Source: Synechococcus sp. MU1617
GTDB taxonomy: Bacteria > Cyanobacteriota > Cyanobacteriia > PCC-6307 > Cyanobiaceae
Direction: 5' to 3'
Assembly (NCBI RefSeq): GCF_020514235.1
Contig: NZ_VTLB01000002.1
Location: forward strand, 1-64,000
Length of the DNA stretch: 64,000 nucleotides
Under the pieces are notes generated by a model. It ran no database searches and was not told the origin of the DNA. It was given only the letters and a program-made list of their open reading frames with translations. The translations under genes were made by a program, and so were the position numbers. This document shows, piece after piece, positions 9,142 to 19,022 of this stretch. Position 1 is the stretch's first letter. The number at the start of each line of letters is the position of its first letter.

Positions 9142-10441
9142 TCCCACCCCGGCCCCTCAGCCGCGGCAAAAGACCAACCGTCCCCGGGCGATCCGTCGCC
9201 TGGTTATTTGGTATCGGCGCAACGCCGCCGTCACAACCATCGTCGATGGCGCTGCCAGCTCCGCAACGGCAGCGGGTTCGATGGCGGGCAACGTGGCGGG
9301 AACCGTTGTCTCCGGAGCCGGCACGGTGGCCAGCAGCGTGCTCCAACCGCTGGTGTTCGATCCCCTGCGCTGGCTGCAGGGGGGAACAGATACCGATGAG
9401 ATCAACGATGCAGAGCGTCTATGGGTGGCCGTCGATGGCATGGGCGGTGACCACGCACCGGGACCCATCCTGGAGGGATGCCTGGACGCCATTGACCGGC
9501 TTCCTCTGAAGATCCGCTTCGTGGGGGAAATCGAACGGGTGATGGCCGCCGCCAACAGCCTTGGCCTGCGCGAAGCCTTGGAGAGTGCGCGTGCAGCAGG
9601 ACATCTGGACCTGGTGGCCAGTGGCCCCTCCATCGGCATGGATGACGAGGCCACGGCGGTGCGGCGCAAACGAGACGCCAGCATCAATGTGGCCATGGAC
9701 CTCGTGAAAAGAGGCGAGGCCCTGGCGGTGTACTCCGCCGGCAATTCAGGTGCGGTGATGGCCTCGGCGATTTTTCGGCTGGGACGGCTGAAGGGCATCG
9801 ACCGACCCGCCATCGGTGCCCTATTCCCCACCAAGGATCCAGGCCAACCGGTGTTGGTGCTCGATGTGGGCGCCAACATGGACTGCAAACCCACTTATTT
9901 GCACCAGTTCGCCCTGCTGGGGAACATCTACAGCCGGGATGTGCTGCAGGTGAAACGCCCACGCATCGGGCTGCTGAACATTGGCGAGGAGGAGTGCAAG
10001 GGGAACGAGCTCTCCCTGAAGACCCACGAATTGCTGCGGGACGAATCCAGGCTCCACTTCGCCGGCAACTGCGAAGGCCGTGATGTGCTGTCGGGCGAGT
10101 TCGATGTGGTGGTCTGCGATGGATTCACCGGCAATGTGCTGCTGAAGTTCCTTGAGTCCGTCGGCAGTGTTCTGCTGGGGGTGCTGCGGGCGGAGTTGCC
10201 CCGAGGGCGCCGCGGCAAGGTGGGATCAGCGTTTCTGCGCAGCAACCTGAAACGCATCAAGAAGCGGCTCGACCATGCCGAGCACGGTGGTGCTCTGTTG
10301 CTTGGCGTAAACGGCATTTCCGTGATCGGCCACGGCAGCAGCAAGGCCCTCTCAGTGGTCAGTGCCCTACGCATTGCCCACTCCGCAGCAAGCCATGGGG
10401 TGATGGAGGATCTCGCCACGCTGCAACAGGGTTGTGATTGA
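9122..10441 (+). CDS. plsX: Phosphate acyltransferase PlsX with long N-terminal extension
   Basis: PlsX converts acyl-ACP to acyl-phosphate for phospholipid synthesis. The family core starts near residue 100 with VAVDGMGGDHAP and continues through the typical YSAGNSGAVMA and LDVGANMDCKP. Before it lies an unusual extension of about 98 residues: a basic segment, then a Gly/Ala/Ser-rich stretch with repeated G-x3-G and A-x3-G spacings. This may be an amphipathic or membrane-associating segment. The reading frame opens at TTG 9122 inside rpaB. Later in-frame starts would shorten or remove the extension. The downstream genes are fabH, fabD and plsC. Confidence 0.93.
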   Translation: MPPKVPDPTPAPQPRQKTNRPRAIRRLVIWYRRNAAVTTIVDGAASSATAAGSMAGNVAGTVVSGAGTVASSVLQPLVFDPLRWLQGGTDTDEINDAERLWVAVDGMGGDHAPGPILEGCLDAIDRLPLKIRFVGEIERVMAAANSLGLREALESARAAGHLDLVASGPSIGMDDEATAVRRKRDASINVAMDLVKRGEALAVYSAGNSGAVMASAIFRLGRLKGIDRPAIGALFPTKDPGQPVLVLDVGANMDCKPTYLHQFALLGNIYSRDVLQVKRPRIGLLNIGEEECKGNELSLKTHELLRDESRLHFAGNCEGRDVLSGEFDVVVCDGFTGNVLLKFLESVGSVLLGVLRAELPRGRRGKVGSAFLRSNLKRIKKRLDHAEHGGALLLGVNGISVIGHGSSKALSVVSALRIAHSAASHGVMEDLATLQQGCD

Positions 10442-10460
10442 CTGACGCGACGTCAATCAA
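10438..10460. other. Inverted repeat at the plsX-fabH junction
   Basis: TTGACTGACG (10438-10447) and CGTCAATCAA (10451-10460) form a 10-bp inverted repeat with one mismatch and a three-base loop. It includes the plsX stop codon and ends 8 bp before the TTG proposed as the fabH start. It could be an mRNA hairpin tuning fabH translation or a palindromic operator. No function is known to me. Confidence 0.4.
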
Positions 10461-10468
10461 CCTCCGCC

Positions 10469-11488
10469 TTGGTCGAGCCGCTCAGCACAACCAGGGGGGT
10501 GTTGTTCCGAGGGTCTGGCAGCGCGACGCCAAGCCGTTCCATCAGCAACGCTGAGCTTGGCCAGCGGGTTGAGACGAGTGATGAATGGATCCGCAGTCGC
10601 ACCGGGATTGCTGCACGACGGGTGGTCAACAGCGACGAATCCCTTGCAGAACTAAGCGGACTAGCGGCGGAACGGGCCCTGGAGATGGCTGGTTGGTCGG
10701 CCGACAGCATCGATCTGATCCTATTGGCCACCTCCACCCCTGACGACCTGTTCGGTTCAGCGCCACGCCTGCAGGCTCGTCTCAGCGCCACCAATGCCGC
10801 GGCCTTCGATCTCACCGCTGCTTGCAGCGGCTTCCTCTTCGCCGTTGTCACAGCCGCCCAGTACCTGCGCAGTGGGGCGATGCGCCGCATCCTCGTGGTG
10901 GGGGCCGATCAACTCAGCCGCTGGGTGAACTGGGACGATCGACGCTCGTGTGTACTGTTCGGTGATGCGGCCGGTGCTGTGGTGCTGGAGGCTTCAGAGA
11001 ACGGTCAGGACGATCTCGATGGATTCCTGTTGCGTTCCGATGGCAGCCGCGGTGAGGTTCTCCAGCTCCCCCAGGTAAGCCGGCGCCAGCCCCTGGTGGG
11101 GGACGCCAGCCATCAGTGCGGCGGCTTCGATCCCATTCAGATGAATGGGCAGGAGGTCTACAAATTCGCTGTGCGCGAGGTGCCAGCGATTCTCGAAAAG
11201 CTGCTTGAGCAGGGTGCTGTCGCCGCAGATTCCCTGGATTGGCTACTGCTGCATCAGGCCAACCAACGCATCCTTGATGCAGTGGCGGATCGCTTCTCGG
11301 TGCCCTCCGAAAAAGTCCTCAGCAACCTGGCCCACTACGGCAACACCTCGGCAGCCACCATCCCCCTAATGCTGGATGAAGCCGTGCGCGATGGACGCGT
11401 CCAACCCGGCCACCGCATCGCCAGCAGTGGATTCGGTGCGGGATTGAGCTGGGGGGCAGCCCTCTTCCGTTGGAGCGGGCCCGCCTAA
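10469..11488 (+). CDS. fabH: Beta-ketoacyl-ACP synthase III
   Basis: A 339-residue condensing enzyme that starts fatty-acid elongation from acetyl-CoA and malonyl-ACP. The catalytic triad is visible: Cys119 in TAACSGF, His in LLLHQANQRI and Asn in AHYGNTSAA. The TSDEWIRSRTGI motif is also typical. The frame follows directly after the plsX stop with no ATG before the conserved core, so TTG at 10469 is taken as start; GTG 10499 is an alternative. It is the second gene of the lipid operon. Confidence 0.95.
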   Translation: MVEPLSTTRGVLFRGSGSATPSRSISNAELGQRVETSDEWIRSRTGIAARRVVNSDESLAELSGLAAERALEMAGWSADSIDLILLATSTPDDLFGSAPRLQARLSATNAAAFDLTAACSGFLFAVVTAAQYLRSGAMRRILVVGADQLSRWVNWDDRRSCVLFGDAAGAVVLEASENGQDDLDGFLLRSDGSRGEVLQLPQVSRRQPLVGDASHQCGGFDPIQMNGQEVYKFAVREVPAILEKLLEQGAVAADSLDWLLLHQANQRILDAVADRFSVPSEKVLSNLAHYGNTSAATIPLMLDEAVRDGRVQPGHRIASSGFGAGLSWGAALFRWSGPA

Positions 11489-11516
11489 TCTCCAGCACGG
11501 TCTGCAGAACACAGCA

Positions 11517-12413
11517 ATGGCGATCGCCTGGGTCTTTCCCGGTCAGGGCTCTCAAAAGGTGGGCATGGCAGAAGCGCTGCTCAGCATCGATGGCAGCCGC
11601 GAGCGTTTCGCCATGGCCTCCGAGCTGCTGGGGCGCGACCTGCTGGCGATCTGCCAGGGGGAAAGCGGCGGTGGTGATGGACCCGATGACCTCAACGACA
11701 CGCGCAACACCCAGCCCGCCCTGTTCGTGATCGAATCGGTGCTGGCCGACAACCTTCAGCAGCAAGGCCGCGAGCCTGCGCTGGTGGCCGGCCACAGCCT
11801 GGGCGAACTCGTTGCTTTGTACAGCGCAGGGGTGTTTGGGCTGGAGACCGGTCTGCAGCTGATGAAAACCCGCTCAGAACTGATGGCGAACGCTGGGGGC
11901 GGCGCCATGACGGCTGTGATCGGCTTCGATCGCACTCAGCTGGACGACCTGGTGGCCTCCACGGACGGCGTCAGCATCGCCAATGACAACAGTGATGCCC
12001 AGGTGGTGATCTCCGGAGCTCCAGAGGCCGTGAAGAGCGTGAGTGAGGCTCTGAAATGCAAGCGCGCCATCCCTCTTGCCGTCTCCGGAGCCTTCCACTC
12101 CCCGTTCATGGCGGAAGCGGCTGAACGCTTCGCCGCCAAGCTGGACAACGTGCCCTTCCTCGATGCCCGCGTGCCATTGCTCAGCAACAGCGCCGCGAGC
12201 GCCAGCACCAGCGCGGACGAGCTCAAACTGCGCCTTAAGCAGCAGATGACCACCGGCGTGCGCTGGCGCGAGACCATGACGGCGATGACCGACAGCGGCG
12301 TGGACACCCTGGTGGAAATCGGTCCCGGCAACGTCCTCAGTGGCTTGGCGAAACGCAGCATGAGCGGTGTCACCACCGCCCAGATCTCCGGGGCGGGGGA
12401 CCTCGGACAGTGA
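11517..12413 (+). CDS. fabD: Malonyl-CoA:ACP transacylase
   Basis: A 298-residue enzyme that loads malonyl onto acyl carrier protein. It has the N-terminal FPGQGSQ, active-site Ser94 in GHSLGE, and the catalytic His in GAFHSPFM. The ATG at 11517 gives the usual length. It follows fabH by 28 bp and overlaps plsC by 4 bp. Confidence 0.96.
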   Translation: MAIAWVFPGQGSQKVGMAEALLSIDGSRERFAMASELLGRDLLAICQGESGGGDGPDDLNDTRNTQPALFVIESVLADNLQQQGREPALVAGHSLGELVALYSAGVFGLETGLQLMKTRSELMANAGGGAMTAVIGFDRTQLDDLVASTDGVSIANDNSDAQVVISGAPEAVKSVSEALKCKRAIPLAVSGAFHSPFMAEAAERFAAKLDNVPFLDARVPLLSNSAASASTSADELKLRLKQQMTTGVRWRETMTAMTDSGVDTLVEIGPGNVLSGLAKRSMSGVTTAQISGAGDLGQ

Positions 12414-13063
12414 GTCACTCCAGCCTCGTCCGCACCCCCAAACCGAGCTTCACCTACCGGCTGGTCAGCAACCTTCTGGTGTTCCCGGTCTTCCGCTTTC
12501 TGTTCCGCGGATCGACAGCCGGCAACAACAGAGTGCCCATGCAAGGGCCCCTCGTGGTGGTGGCCAACCATGGGTCGCACCTGGACCCACCCTTGCTGGG
12601 CCATGCCCTGGGGCGCCCCGTGGCCTTCATGGCAAAGGCGGAACTGTTCAACATCCCACTGCTGGGACGCGTGATCCGGGCCTGTGGTGCTTACCCCGTG
12701 CGGCGGGGTGCCAGCGACCGCGAAGCGATCCGCACCGCAACGGCGCGTCTGGAAGAGGGCTGGGCCACCGGCGTGTTTCTGGACGGCACCCGCCAAAGCG
12801 ACGGCCGGATCAACAACCCACTCCCCGGAGCGGCCCTGCTGGCGGCTCGCACGGGAGCCCCGCTGCTGCCTGTGGCCATCTGCAACAGCCACCGCGCTTT
12901 GGGCACTGGGCGAAGCTGGCCGCGCCTGGTGCCGATTCAGCTGCGGATCGGCGACCCCATCCCAGCCCCGGCCAGTCGCCGCAGGCCCGATCTGGATGCC
13001 ACCACCGCCCTGCTGCAGGAACGGATCAACGCCCTGCTGGATCAGGGTCCGCAGCATCCCTGA
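12410..13063 (+). CDS. plsC: 1-acyl-sn-glycerol-3-phosphate acyltransferase (PlsC family)
   Basis: A 217-residue membrane-associated acyltransferase. The NHGSHLDPP motif supplies the H-x4-D catalytic pair (H54, D59), and LDGTRQSDG corresponds to the glycerol-phosphate binding EGTRS block. It adds the second acyl chain to make phosphatidate. The start is GTG 12410, overlapping the fabD stop (GTGA). It closes the plsX-fabH-fabD-plsC set. The last 38 bp overlap the convergent DUF218 gene. Confidence 0.93.
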   Translation: MSHSSLVRTPKPSFTYRLVSNLLVFPVFRFLFRGSTAGNNRVPMQGPLVVVANHGSHLDPPLLGHALGRPVAFMAKAELFNIPLLGRVIRACGAYPVRRGASDREAIRTATARLEEGWATGVFLDGTRQSDGRINNPLPGAALLAARTGAPLLPVAICNSHRALGTGRSWPRLVPIQLRIGDPIPAPASRRRPDLDATTALLQERINALLDQGPQHP

Positions 13064-13601
13064 GGTCGCGACCGGTCATCACCCACGCCACCGCACGAAC
13101 CCAATCACTCCATTGCTTGAAACGCCCCTCGCGGGTGCAGTCCTCACGGCAGGCCACGGGGACGCCGGTGAGCTGAATTCCACGGCTGCCCGCCACCACC
13201 TGGCCCACCGCCATGGAGCGGGGCAGATGGTCTTCGCTGGTCACTAGCAGCACGTGGCGAATGCCGTCCGCCTGCAGCTCATCCACCACTGACGTGAAGT
13301 TGCTGAGGGTGTCACGGGCCCTGTAATCCAAGGTGACGCGTTCGGGATTGAAGCGCTCCTCACTCAGCATCCATTCGGCGTACTCAGGGTTGCTGCCACC
13401 GCTCACCAGCAGGGGTAGATCGAGTTGACGCGCCAACCGGGCACCCATTCGTTCCCGGTCCACATCCCCCCCGAGCACCAGCACCAGCTGCGGCGGGCTG
13501 CGATCCAATAGAGCCCGCCGATAGGGCGACAGCGGTCCGGGGCCCAACAGCCAGGCCATCAGACCAGCACCCAGCAGAAGCCCTGTACGCACGCCCGCCA
13601 T
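13026..13601 (-). CDS. DUF218 / YdcF-SanA family protein
   Basis: A 191-residue protein with a short hydrophobic N-terminal segment (about residues 6-20) that probably anchors it in the membrane. A DUF218 fold follows, with the strand LVLVLGGDVDRER, SGGSNPEYAEWML and the LLVTSEDHLPRSM motif. Family members include YdcF and SanA, linked to envelope functions, but the reaction is not established. The start overlaps the tsaB stop by one base, so it is probably co-transcribed with tsaB and ycf34. Confidence 0.85.
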   Translation of the reverse strand: MAGVRTGLLLGAGLMAWLLGPGPLSPYRRALLDRSPPQLVLVLGGDVDRERMGARLARQLDLPLLVSGGSNPEYAEWMLSEERFNPERVTLDYRARDTLSNFTSVVDELQADGIRHVLLVTSEDHLPRSMAVGQVVAGSRGIQLTGVPVACREDCTREGRFKQWSDWVRAVAWVMTGRDLRDAADPDPAGR

Positions 13602-14224
13602 CAGACCTGTCCAACAGGGGAGGTGGGGTAGATCGGCAAAACCTCAGCCCAGGGCATCACTGCCCCGGCAGCATGGCTGCGCTGCAACAGCTGCAGCAAC
13701 CGCGCCACATCAGCTGCCACATCCAGTTGCGCCTCAACGGCGGGCTGGGGAGATGCCCCCTGTGAAAGCAGGGTTGGCAGGCTGAGTTCGTGAACCTGCC
13801 CAGAGGTGATGCGGTACTCACCACCCACCACCCCCCGCCGGGGCAACTCCTGGGTGATCCAGAACGGTTCCCCTTGGATGGATTGGGGCAGTTGCCGCTC
13901 CAAGCGTGGCGCCATCAGGGCATAACTGCTCACCCCCAGCAGGGGGCAATCCAACTGTTGCGCCAGGGTGCGGGCCATCACCACAGTGAGGCGGGTGCCG
14001 GTGAAGCCGCCGGGTCCCGTCGCTACAGCAAGGCCCTGCAACTGGGGCCAACGCTCAGGCGGGAGGAGCGACTGAACCCGCGAAATCAACCTGTTGGACA
14101 GGCCCCGGCCATCCGGATGGACCTGCACCAGGGGTTCTGCCCCAGGCTGCTGGGGATCCAGCAGCGCCATGCCGAAGCAGTCAGAACAACTGTGCAAGGC
14201 CAGCAGGAGTGGCAGGGCGGTCAT
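13601..14224 (-). CDS. tsaB: tRNA threonylcarbamoyladenosine protein TsaB
   Basis: A 207-residue TsaB/YeaZ protein of the t6A37 tRNA-modification complex. It starts at ATG 14222-14224 (TALPLLLALHS) and contains the conserved GLAVATGPGGFTGTRLT loop. It acts as the non-catalytic partner of TsaD. The frame continues 12 residues upstream, but those overlap ycf34 and are unlikely to be translated. It overlaps ycf34 by 4 bp (ATGA) and DUF218 by 1 bp. Confidence 0.92.
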   Translation of the reverse strand: MTALPLLLALHSCSDCFGMALLDPQQPGAEPLVQVHPDGRGLSNRLISRVQSLLPPERWPQLQGLAVATGPGGFTGTRLTVVMARTLAQQLDCPLLGVSSYALMAPRLERQLPQSIQGEPFWITQELPRRGVVGGEYRITSGQVHELSLPTLLSQGASPQPAVEAQLDVAADVARLLQLLQRSHAAGAVMPWAEVLPIYPTSPVGQV

Positions 14225-14472
14225 CGGGGCAGCTCCTGTCCAGGACGGCAACGCTGCCACCGTCCTGGATCCGCCTTAAAGCTGGAGCAGGAACGCACAT
14301 CCCACTCAATACCGGCCTGGCCATCGGGGAGATCCATCACCGAGACGTGAATGCGAGGCCCATCTGGCTCAAAATCCGGTGTCTCCGCCAAATGCGGAAC
14401 ACCATGCTGACGCTCAACTGCGTGATAGGCCTGACAACGGTCGACCCAGCTGCAATCCACGCAGATGCACAT
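14221..14472 (-). CDS. ycf34: Ycf34, cysteine-rich Fe-S protein
   Basis: An 83-residue protein starting MCICVDCSWVDRC, with Cys at positions 2, 4, 7 and 13, and further Cys near the C-terminus (RSCSSF, RCRPGQ). This is the Ycf34 signature. In Synechocystis the protein binds an Fe-S cluster and affects photosynthetic electron transport. The start is ATG 14470-14472. It is head-to-head with the CCA-adding gene, and its 5' end overlaps that frame. Confidence 0.93.
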   Translation of the reverse strand: MCICVDCSWVDRCQAYHAVERQHGVPHLAETPDFEPDGPRIHVSVMDLPDGQAGIEWDVRSCSSFKADPGRWQRCRPGQELPR

Positions 14473-14503
14473 GCCTCCCAAGGCCGTTCACTCCCCCATT
14501 CTG

Positions 14504-15697
14504 ATGGCCGAAGGCTCTGGCGACGCATTGCTTGACCAGCTGCAAACGCGACTGGCGCCAGCCCAGTGGCCTCTCCCCCTGGCACGGCTTCCCGAGGGCA
14601 CAGCGCTGGTGGGTGGCGCCGTGCGGGATGGCTTGCTGGACCGTCTCCAGGAGCAGCCGGATCTTGACCTTGTTGTCCCGTCGGATGCCATCGCTCTGAC
14701 CCAGGCCCTGGCCCAAGAGCTCCAAGGCACCTGTGTGGTGCTCGATGCGGAACGGAGCATTGCTCGGCTGGTGATTGGAGGCTGGACGGTCGACATCGCC
14801 CGACAGGACGGTGACCGCATCGAAGACGACCTTTGGCGGCGCGACTACCGACTCAATGCCATCGCCGTGTCGCTCCAGCCCTGGGGAGAGCTGTGGGACC
14901 CCACAGGGGGACTGAGCGATCTCCAGCAGGGGTACCTGACGGCCGTCTCGGAAGCCAACCTCACCGATGACCCTCTACGGCTGCTGCGGGGATTGCGGCT
15001 GATAGCGGAAATCCCGCTCACCATCTCCAGCCAGACCATGGGCTGGATTGAGCGCCACGCCGCACGGCTGCCAGAAGCGGCACCGGAGCGAATCCTGGCG
15101 GAGCTGCAGCGCCTGGTGAGGGGCGACCACGCCGACGTGGCGATCGCAGCCCTAACAAGCCTGCCGTTGCTGCACCCCTGGGCGGCCGGAGGGCAACCTC
15201 CCACGCCCAGCGACATCGAAGGCCTCAGCACAGAGGAAGCCGCTGCGGCTGTGCCCTTGGCGCGGCTGACGGCCCTGGTCAGCGATGAGGGCCTCAGCCA
15301 ACTCCGAGCCAGTCGCGCCCTGCGCCAGCGCTGCAAACGGCTGCGGCTCTGGCAGGAACGCATCGGTCAGGCACCGGAGTCGCTACCCGAAAGCGATCGA
15401 CTGCAATTGCACGAGGAACTGGAAGGGGATCTCCCCGCCCTGGCCCTGCAAATGCCCATGCCCGAGAAAAAGATCTGGCTGCGGCGATGGAGGGACGCTG
15501 AGGACCCTCTGTTTCACCCCAGAAGCCCGATCGACGGCAACGGCCTGCTCACGGCCCTGGAGGTCGAACCCGGGCCCCGTCTCGGACGCCTGCTGCATCA
15601 TCTGAAGCTTGAACATGCTTTTGGGCGCATCCAAACTCCCAGCGAGGCGCTGAAGGAGGCCAAACATTTCTTGACCCGTGAAAGCGAGGCTCTGTGA
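14504..15697 (+). CDS. CCA tRNA nucleotidyltransferase / poly(A) polymerase family
   Basis: A class II nucleotidyltransferase of about 397 residues. It has the substrate motif LVGGAVRDGLLDR, the metal-binding DLDLVV, and RRDYRLNAIAV (motif B). ERILAEL follows in the neck. It probably repairs or adds the tRNA 3' CCA, which fits the tRNA-Asn gene lacking an encoded CCA. ATG 14504 avoids overlap with ycf34; in-frame ATGs at 14465 and 14471 lie inside or at the ycf34 start. Specificity (CCA, A-adding or CC-adding) cannot be told from sequence alone. Confidence 0.9.
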   Translation: MAEGSGDALLDQLQTRLAPAQWPLPLARLPEGTALVGGAVRDGLLDRLQEQPDLDLVVPSDAIALTQALAQELQGTCVVLDAERSIARLVIGGWTVDIARQDGDRIEDDLWRRDYRLNAIAVSLQPWGELWDPTGGLSDLQQGYLTAVSEANLTDDPLRLLRGLRLIAEIPLTISSQTMGWIERHAARLPEAAPERILAELQRLVRGDHADVAIAALTSLPLLHPWAAGGQPPTPSDIEGLSTEEAAAAVPLARLTALVSDEGLSQLRASRALRQRCKRLRLWQERIGQAPESLPESDRLQLHEELEGDLPALALQMPMPEKKIWLRRWRDAEDPLFHPRSPIDGNGLLTALEVEPGPRLGRLLHHLKLEHAFGRIQTPSEALKEAKHFLTRESEAL

Positions 15698-15758
15698 TTA
15701 ACTTTGCAGGTGTCAATGATGACGGTCAGACACCGACAGATCGCATTTTCTTTCCTTC

Positions 15759-16190
15759 ATGAGCATCCGCCTGTACATCGGCAACCTGCCGCAGACCTTT
15801 GAAGAACAGGAGCTGGTGGCTCTGCTCAAGTCGGTGGGAGAAGGGATCCGGTTCAAGACAGTTCTCGACCGTGAAACCGGTGCATGTCGCGGATTTGGCT
15901 TCGCCAACGTGGACGATCCGAAACTGGCCGATGCCGTGATCGAAGCGCTGAACGGCAAGGAGTTCGGTGGCAGCGCTCTGCGGGTCGAGCGCTCCGAACG
16001 TCGCGACAACAATGCTGGTGGCAACCGTCGCGGAGCCCCCAATGCAGCCGGCCAGCCTCAAGTGGCTCGCAAGGCCGTGAACAAGGTTGTTCACAGCGAT
16101 GCGAAGAGCGAGGGCGCTCCAGACCCCCGCTGGGCTGGCGAACTCTCCAAGCTCAAGGATCTCCTGGGCAACCAGAAGACGGCGGTCTGA
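15759..16190 (+). CDS. RRM-type RNA-binding protein (Rbp)
   Basis: A 143-residue protein with one RNA recognition motif. RNP-2 is LYIGNL (residues 5-10) and RNP-1 is CRGFGFANV. A Gly/Asn/Arg/Ala-rich linker and a charged C-terminus (WAGELSKLKDLLG) follow. Cyanobacterial Rbps are small RNA-binding proteins, often cold-induced or involved in thylakoid mRNA targeting. The longer C-terminus is typical of marine picocyanobacteria. The 61-bp leader contains GGTGTC/GACACC arms (15709-15734), a possible structured 5' UTR. A strong terminator follows. Confidence 0.9.
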   Translation: MSIRLYIGNLPQTFEEQELVALLKSVGEGIRFKTVLDRETGACRGFGFANVDDPKLADAVIEALNGKEFGGSALRVERSERRDNNAGGNRRGAPNAAGQPQVARKAVNKVVHSDAKSEGAPDPRWAGELSKLKDLLGNQKTAV

Positions 16191-16225
16191 TCCGTCGCTG
16201 ATCTGATTGAAGGAAACAGCTGATC

Positions 16226-16258
16226 AACCCCTGCCGGTCATACCGGCAGGGGTTTTTA
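16226..16258 (+). terminator. Rho-independent terminator after rbp
   Basis: AACCCCTGCCGGT (16226-16238) and ACCGGCAGGGGTT (16242-16254) form a perfect 13-bp stem with a CAT loop, followed by a T-run. The T-run reaches the stop codon of convergent crtB at 16256. There is no matching T-run on the minus strand, so it mainly serves rbp. Confidence 0.95.
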
Positions 16259-17164
16259 GCGCGACTGAGCCAACAGGAACGAACGGGGCAGATCAAGCAG
16301 CTTGTTGACCTTGGCCACGTAGGCACGGTGATTGAACACGTCGTAATCGACGCGCTCAATTTCATCCAGGATTCCCCGGTACAGCCGCAAGGACGTCCAC
16401 ACCGGCCAGCGGGCATCAGCGGACAGCCAACGCACTCCGGCTTCGGAGCGAGCGAACCAATCGCGAGCCCGCTCCAGCTGGAATCGCATCAATGCACGCC
16501 AGGAGTTGTTGAGGGTTCCAGCCATCAGCTCCTCCTCGGAATAGCCGAAACGCTCGAGATCTTCCTGCGGCAAATAGATGCGACCACGGCCACGGTCTTC
16601 CCCCACATCCCGGAGGATGTTGGTGAGCTGGTTGGCAATCCCAAGGGCGACGGCAGCATCAGAGGTGTCGGGACAGTCGCTCCAGGGGGCTGAGGTGTAG
16701 GCCTGATCGACACCCATCACCCCCTGGGTCATCAGGCCAACGGTGCCTGCAACGCGATAGCAGTAGAGCTTGAGGTCTTCGAAGCGGGGATAGCGGGTCC
16801 AGGTGAGGTCCATCCGCTGCCCCTCAATCATGTCGAGATAGGGCTGGATGCCCTGGGGAAAACGCTCCAGGGTGTCCACCATCACCGCATCCAAGTCGTC
16901 CTCCATCCGGCCAGCGAACAGGGCTCGGGTCTTCTCTTCCCAGCGATCCAGCCGCTCGGCAAGCTCCTCCACCGGAAGCGCCTGGGCCTCCGGGCTGTCC
17001 ATCAACTCATCCGTGCGCCGGCACCAGACATAGATCGCCCAGATGGCACGCCGCTTCTCCGGAGGCAGAAGCAACGTACCGATATAGAACGTCTTGGCCC
17101 ACTCGGCGGTCTCCCGACGGCAGGCCTCGAAGGCTGCGTCGAGATCCGGGGAGGCGAGGGGCAT
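16256..17164 (-). CDS. crtB: Phytoene synthase
   Basis: A 302-residue squalene/phytoene synthase joining two geranylgeranyl-PP to 15-cis-phytoene. It has the first Asp-rich motif in VWCRRTDELMD and the second in NILRDVGEDRGRGRIYLP. YCYRVAGTVGLM is also typical. It lies 3 bp downstream of pds, so the two early carotenoid genes form an operon. Confidence 0.96.
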   Translation of the reverse strand: MPLASPDLDAAFEACRRETAEWAKTFYIGTLLLPPEKRRAIWAIYVWCRRTDELMDSPEAQALPVEELAERLDRWEEKTRALFAGRMEDDLDAVMVDTLERFPQGIQPYLDMIEGQRMDLTWTRYPRFEDLKLYCYRVAGTVGLMTQGVMGVDQAYTSAPWSDCPDTSDAAVALGIANQLTNILRDVGEDRGRGRIYLPQEDLERFGYSEEELMAGTLNNSWRALMRFQLERARDWFARSEAGVRWLSADARWPVWTSLRLYRGILDEIERVDYDVFNHRAYVAKVNKLLDLPRSFLLAQSR

Positions 17165-17167
17165 GGC

Positions 17168-18613
<1,446 letters not shown>

Positions 18614-18674
18614 TTAAAAGGGCTTGCCCCCCGTTCGCTTCTTAAAGTCGTGTCAGCTTTCCCGTGGGCGCGTC

Positions 18675-19022
18675 TTGGCTGACACCCTCCTCAAGTGCAC
18701 CACCCGCCACGTGCGCCTGTTCACAGCAGCGCTTCAGGACGAGGATCTGGTTCCTTCGGATGACCAGCTGACCTTGGATCTTGATCCCGACAACGAATTT
18801 CTGTGGGATGCCGCCAGCCTCGCCAAGGTGCAGGGACGCTTCAAGGAACTCGTGGATGCCGCGGCCGGCGGCGAACTGAGTGACTACACCCTGCGCCGTA
18901 TTGGTACGGACCTGGAAGGATTCATCCGGCAACTGCTCCAAGCCGGAGAACTCAGCTACAACCCGGATGGCCGTGTGCAGAACTTCTCCATGGGCCTGCC
19001 CCGCACCCCTGAACTGTTGTGA
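18675..19022 (+). CDS. ndhM: NDH-1 subunit M
   Basis: A 115-residue oxygenic-photosynthesis-specific NDH-1 subunit, identified by [14 protein letters not shown] and [13 protein letters not shown]. It sits on the stromal/cytoplasmic arm of the ferredoxin:plastoquinone oxidoreductase. The conserved N-terminus begins at TTG 18675 (L-A-D-T-L-L-K-C); the frame extends upstream without conservation. It overlaps the DUF3172 gene by 4 bp (GTGA). Confidence 0.93.
   Translation: MADTLLKCTTRHVRLFTAALQDEDLVPSDDQLTLDLDPDNEFLWDAASLAKVQGRFKELVDAAAGGELSDYTLRRIGTDLEGFIRQLLQAGELSYNPDGRVQNFSMGLPRTPELL

Noticed and set aside
11936-13057. A 373-residue minus-strand frame across fabD and plsC
   Set aside because: Low-complexity antisense translation; fabD and plsC have complete catalytic motifs on the plus strand.
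18624-18674. Upstream extension of ndhM
   Set aside because: The 17 residues are not typical for NdhM; the family N-terminus fits TTG 18675.
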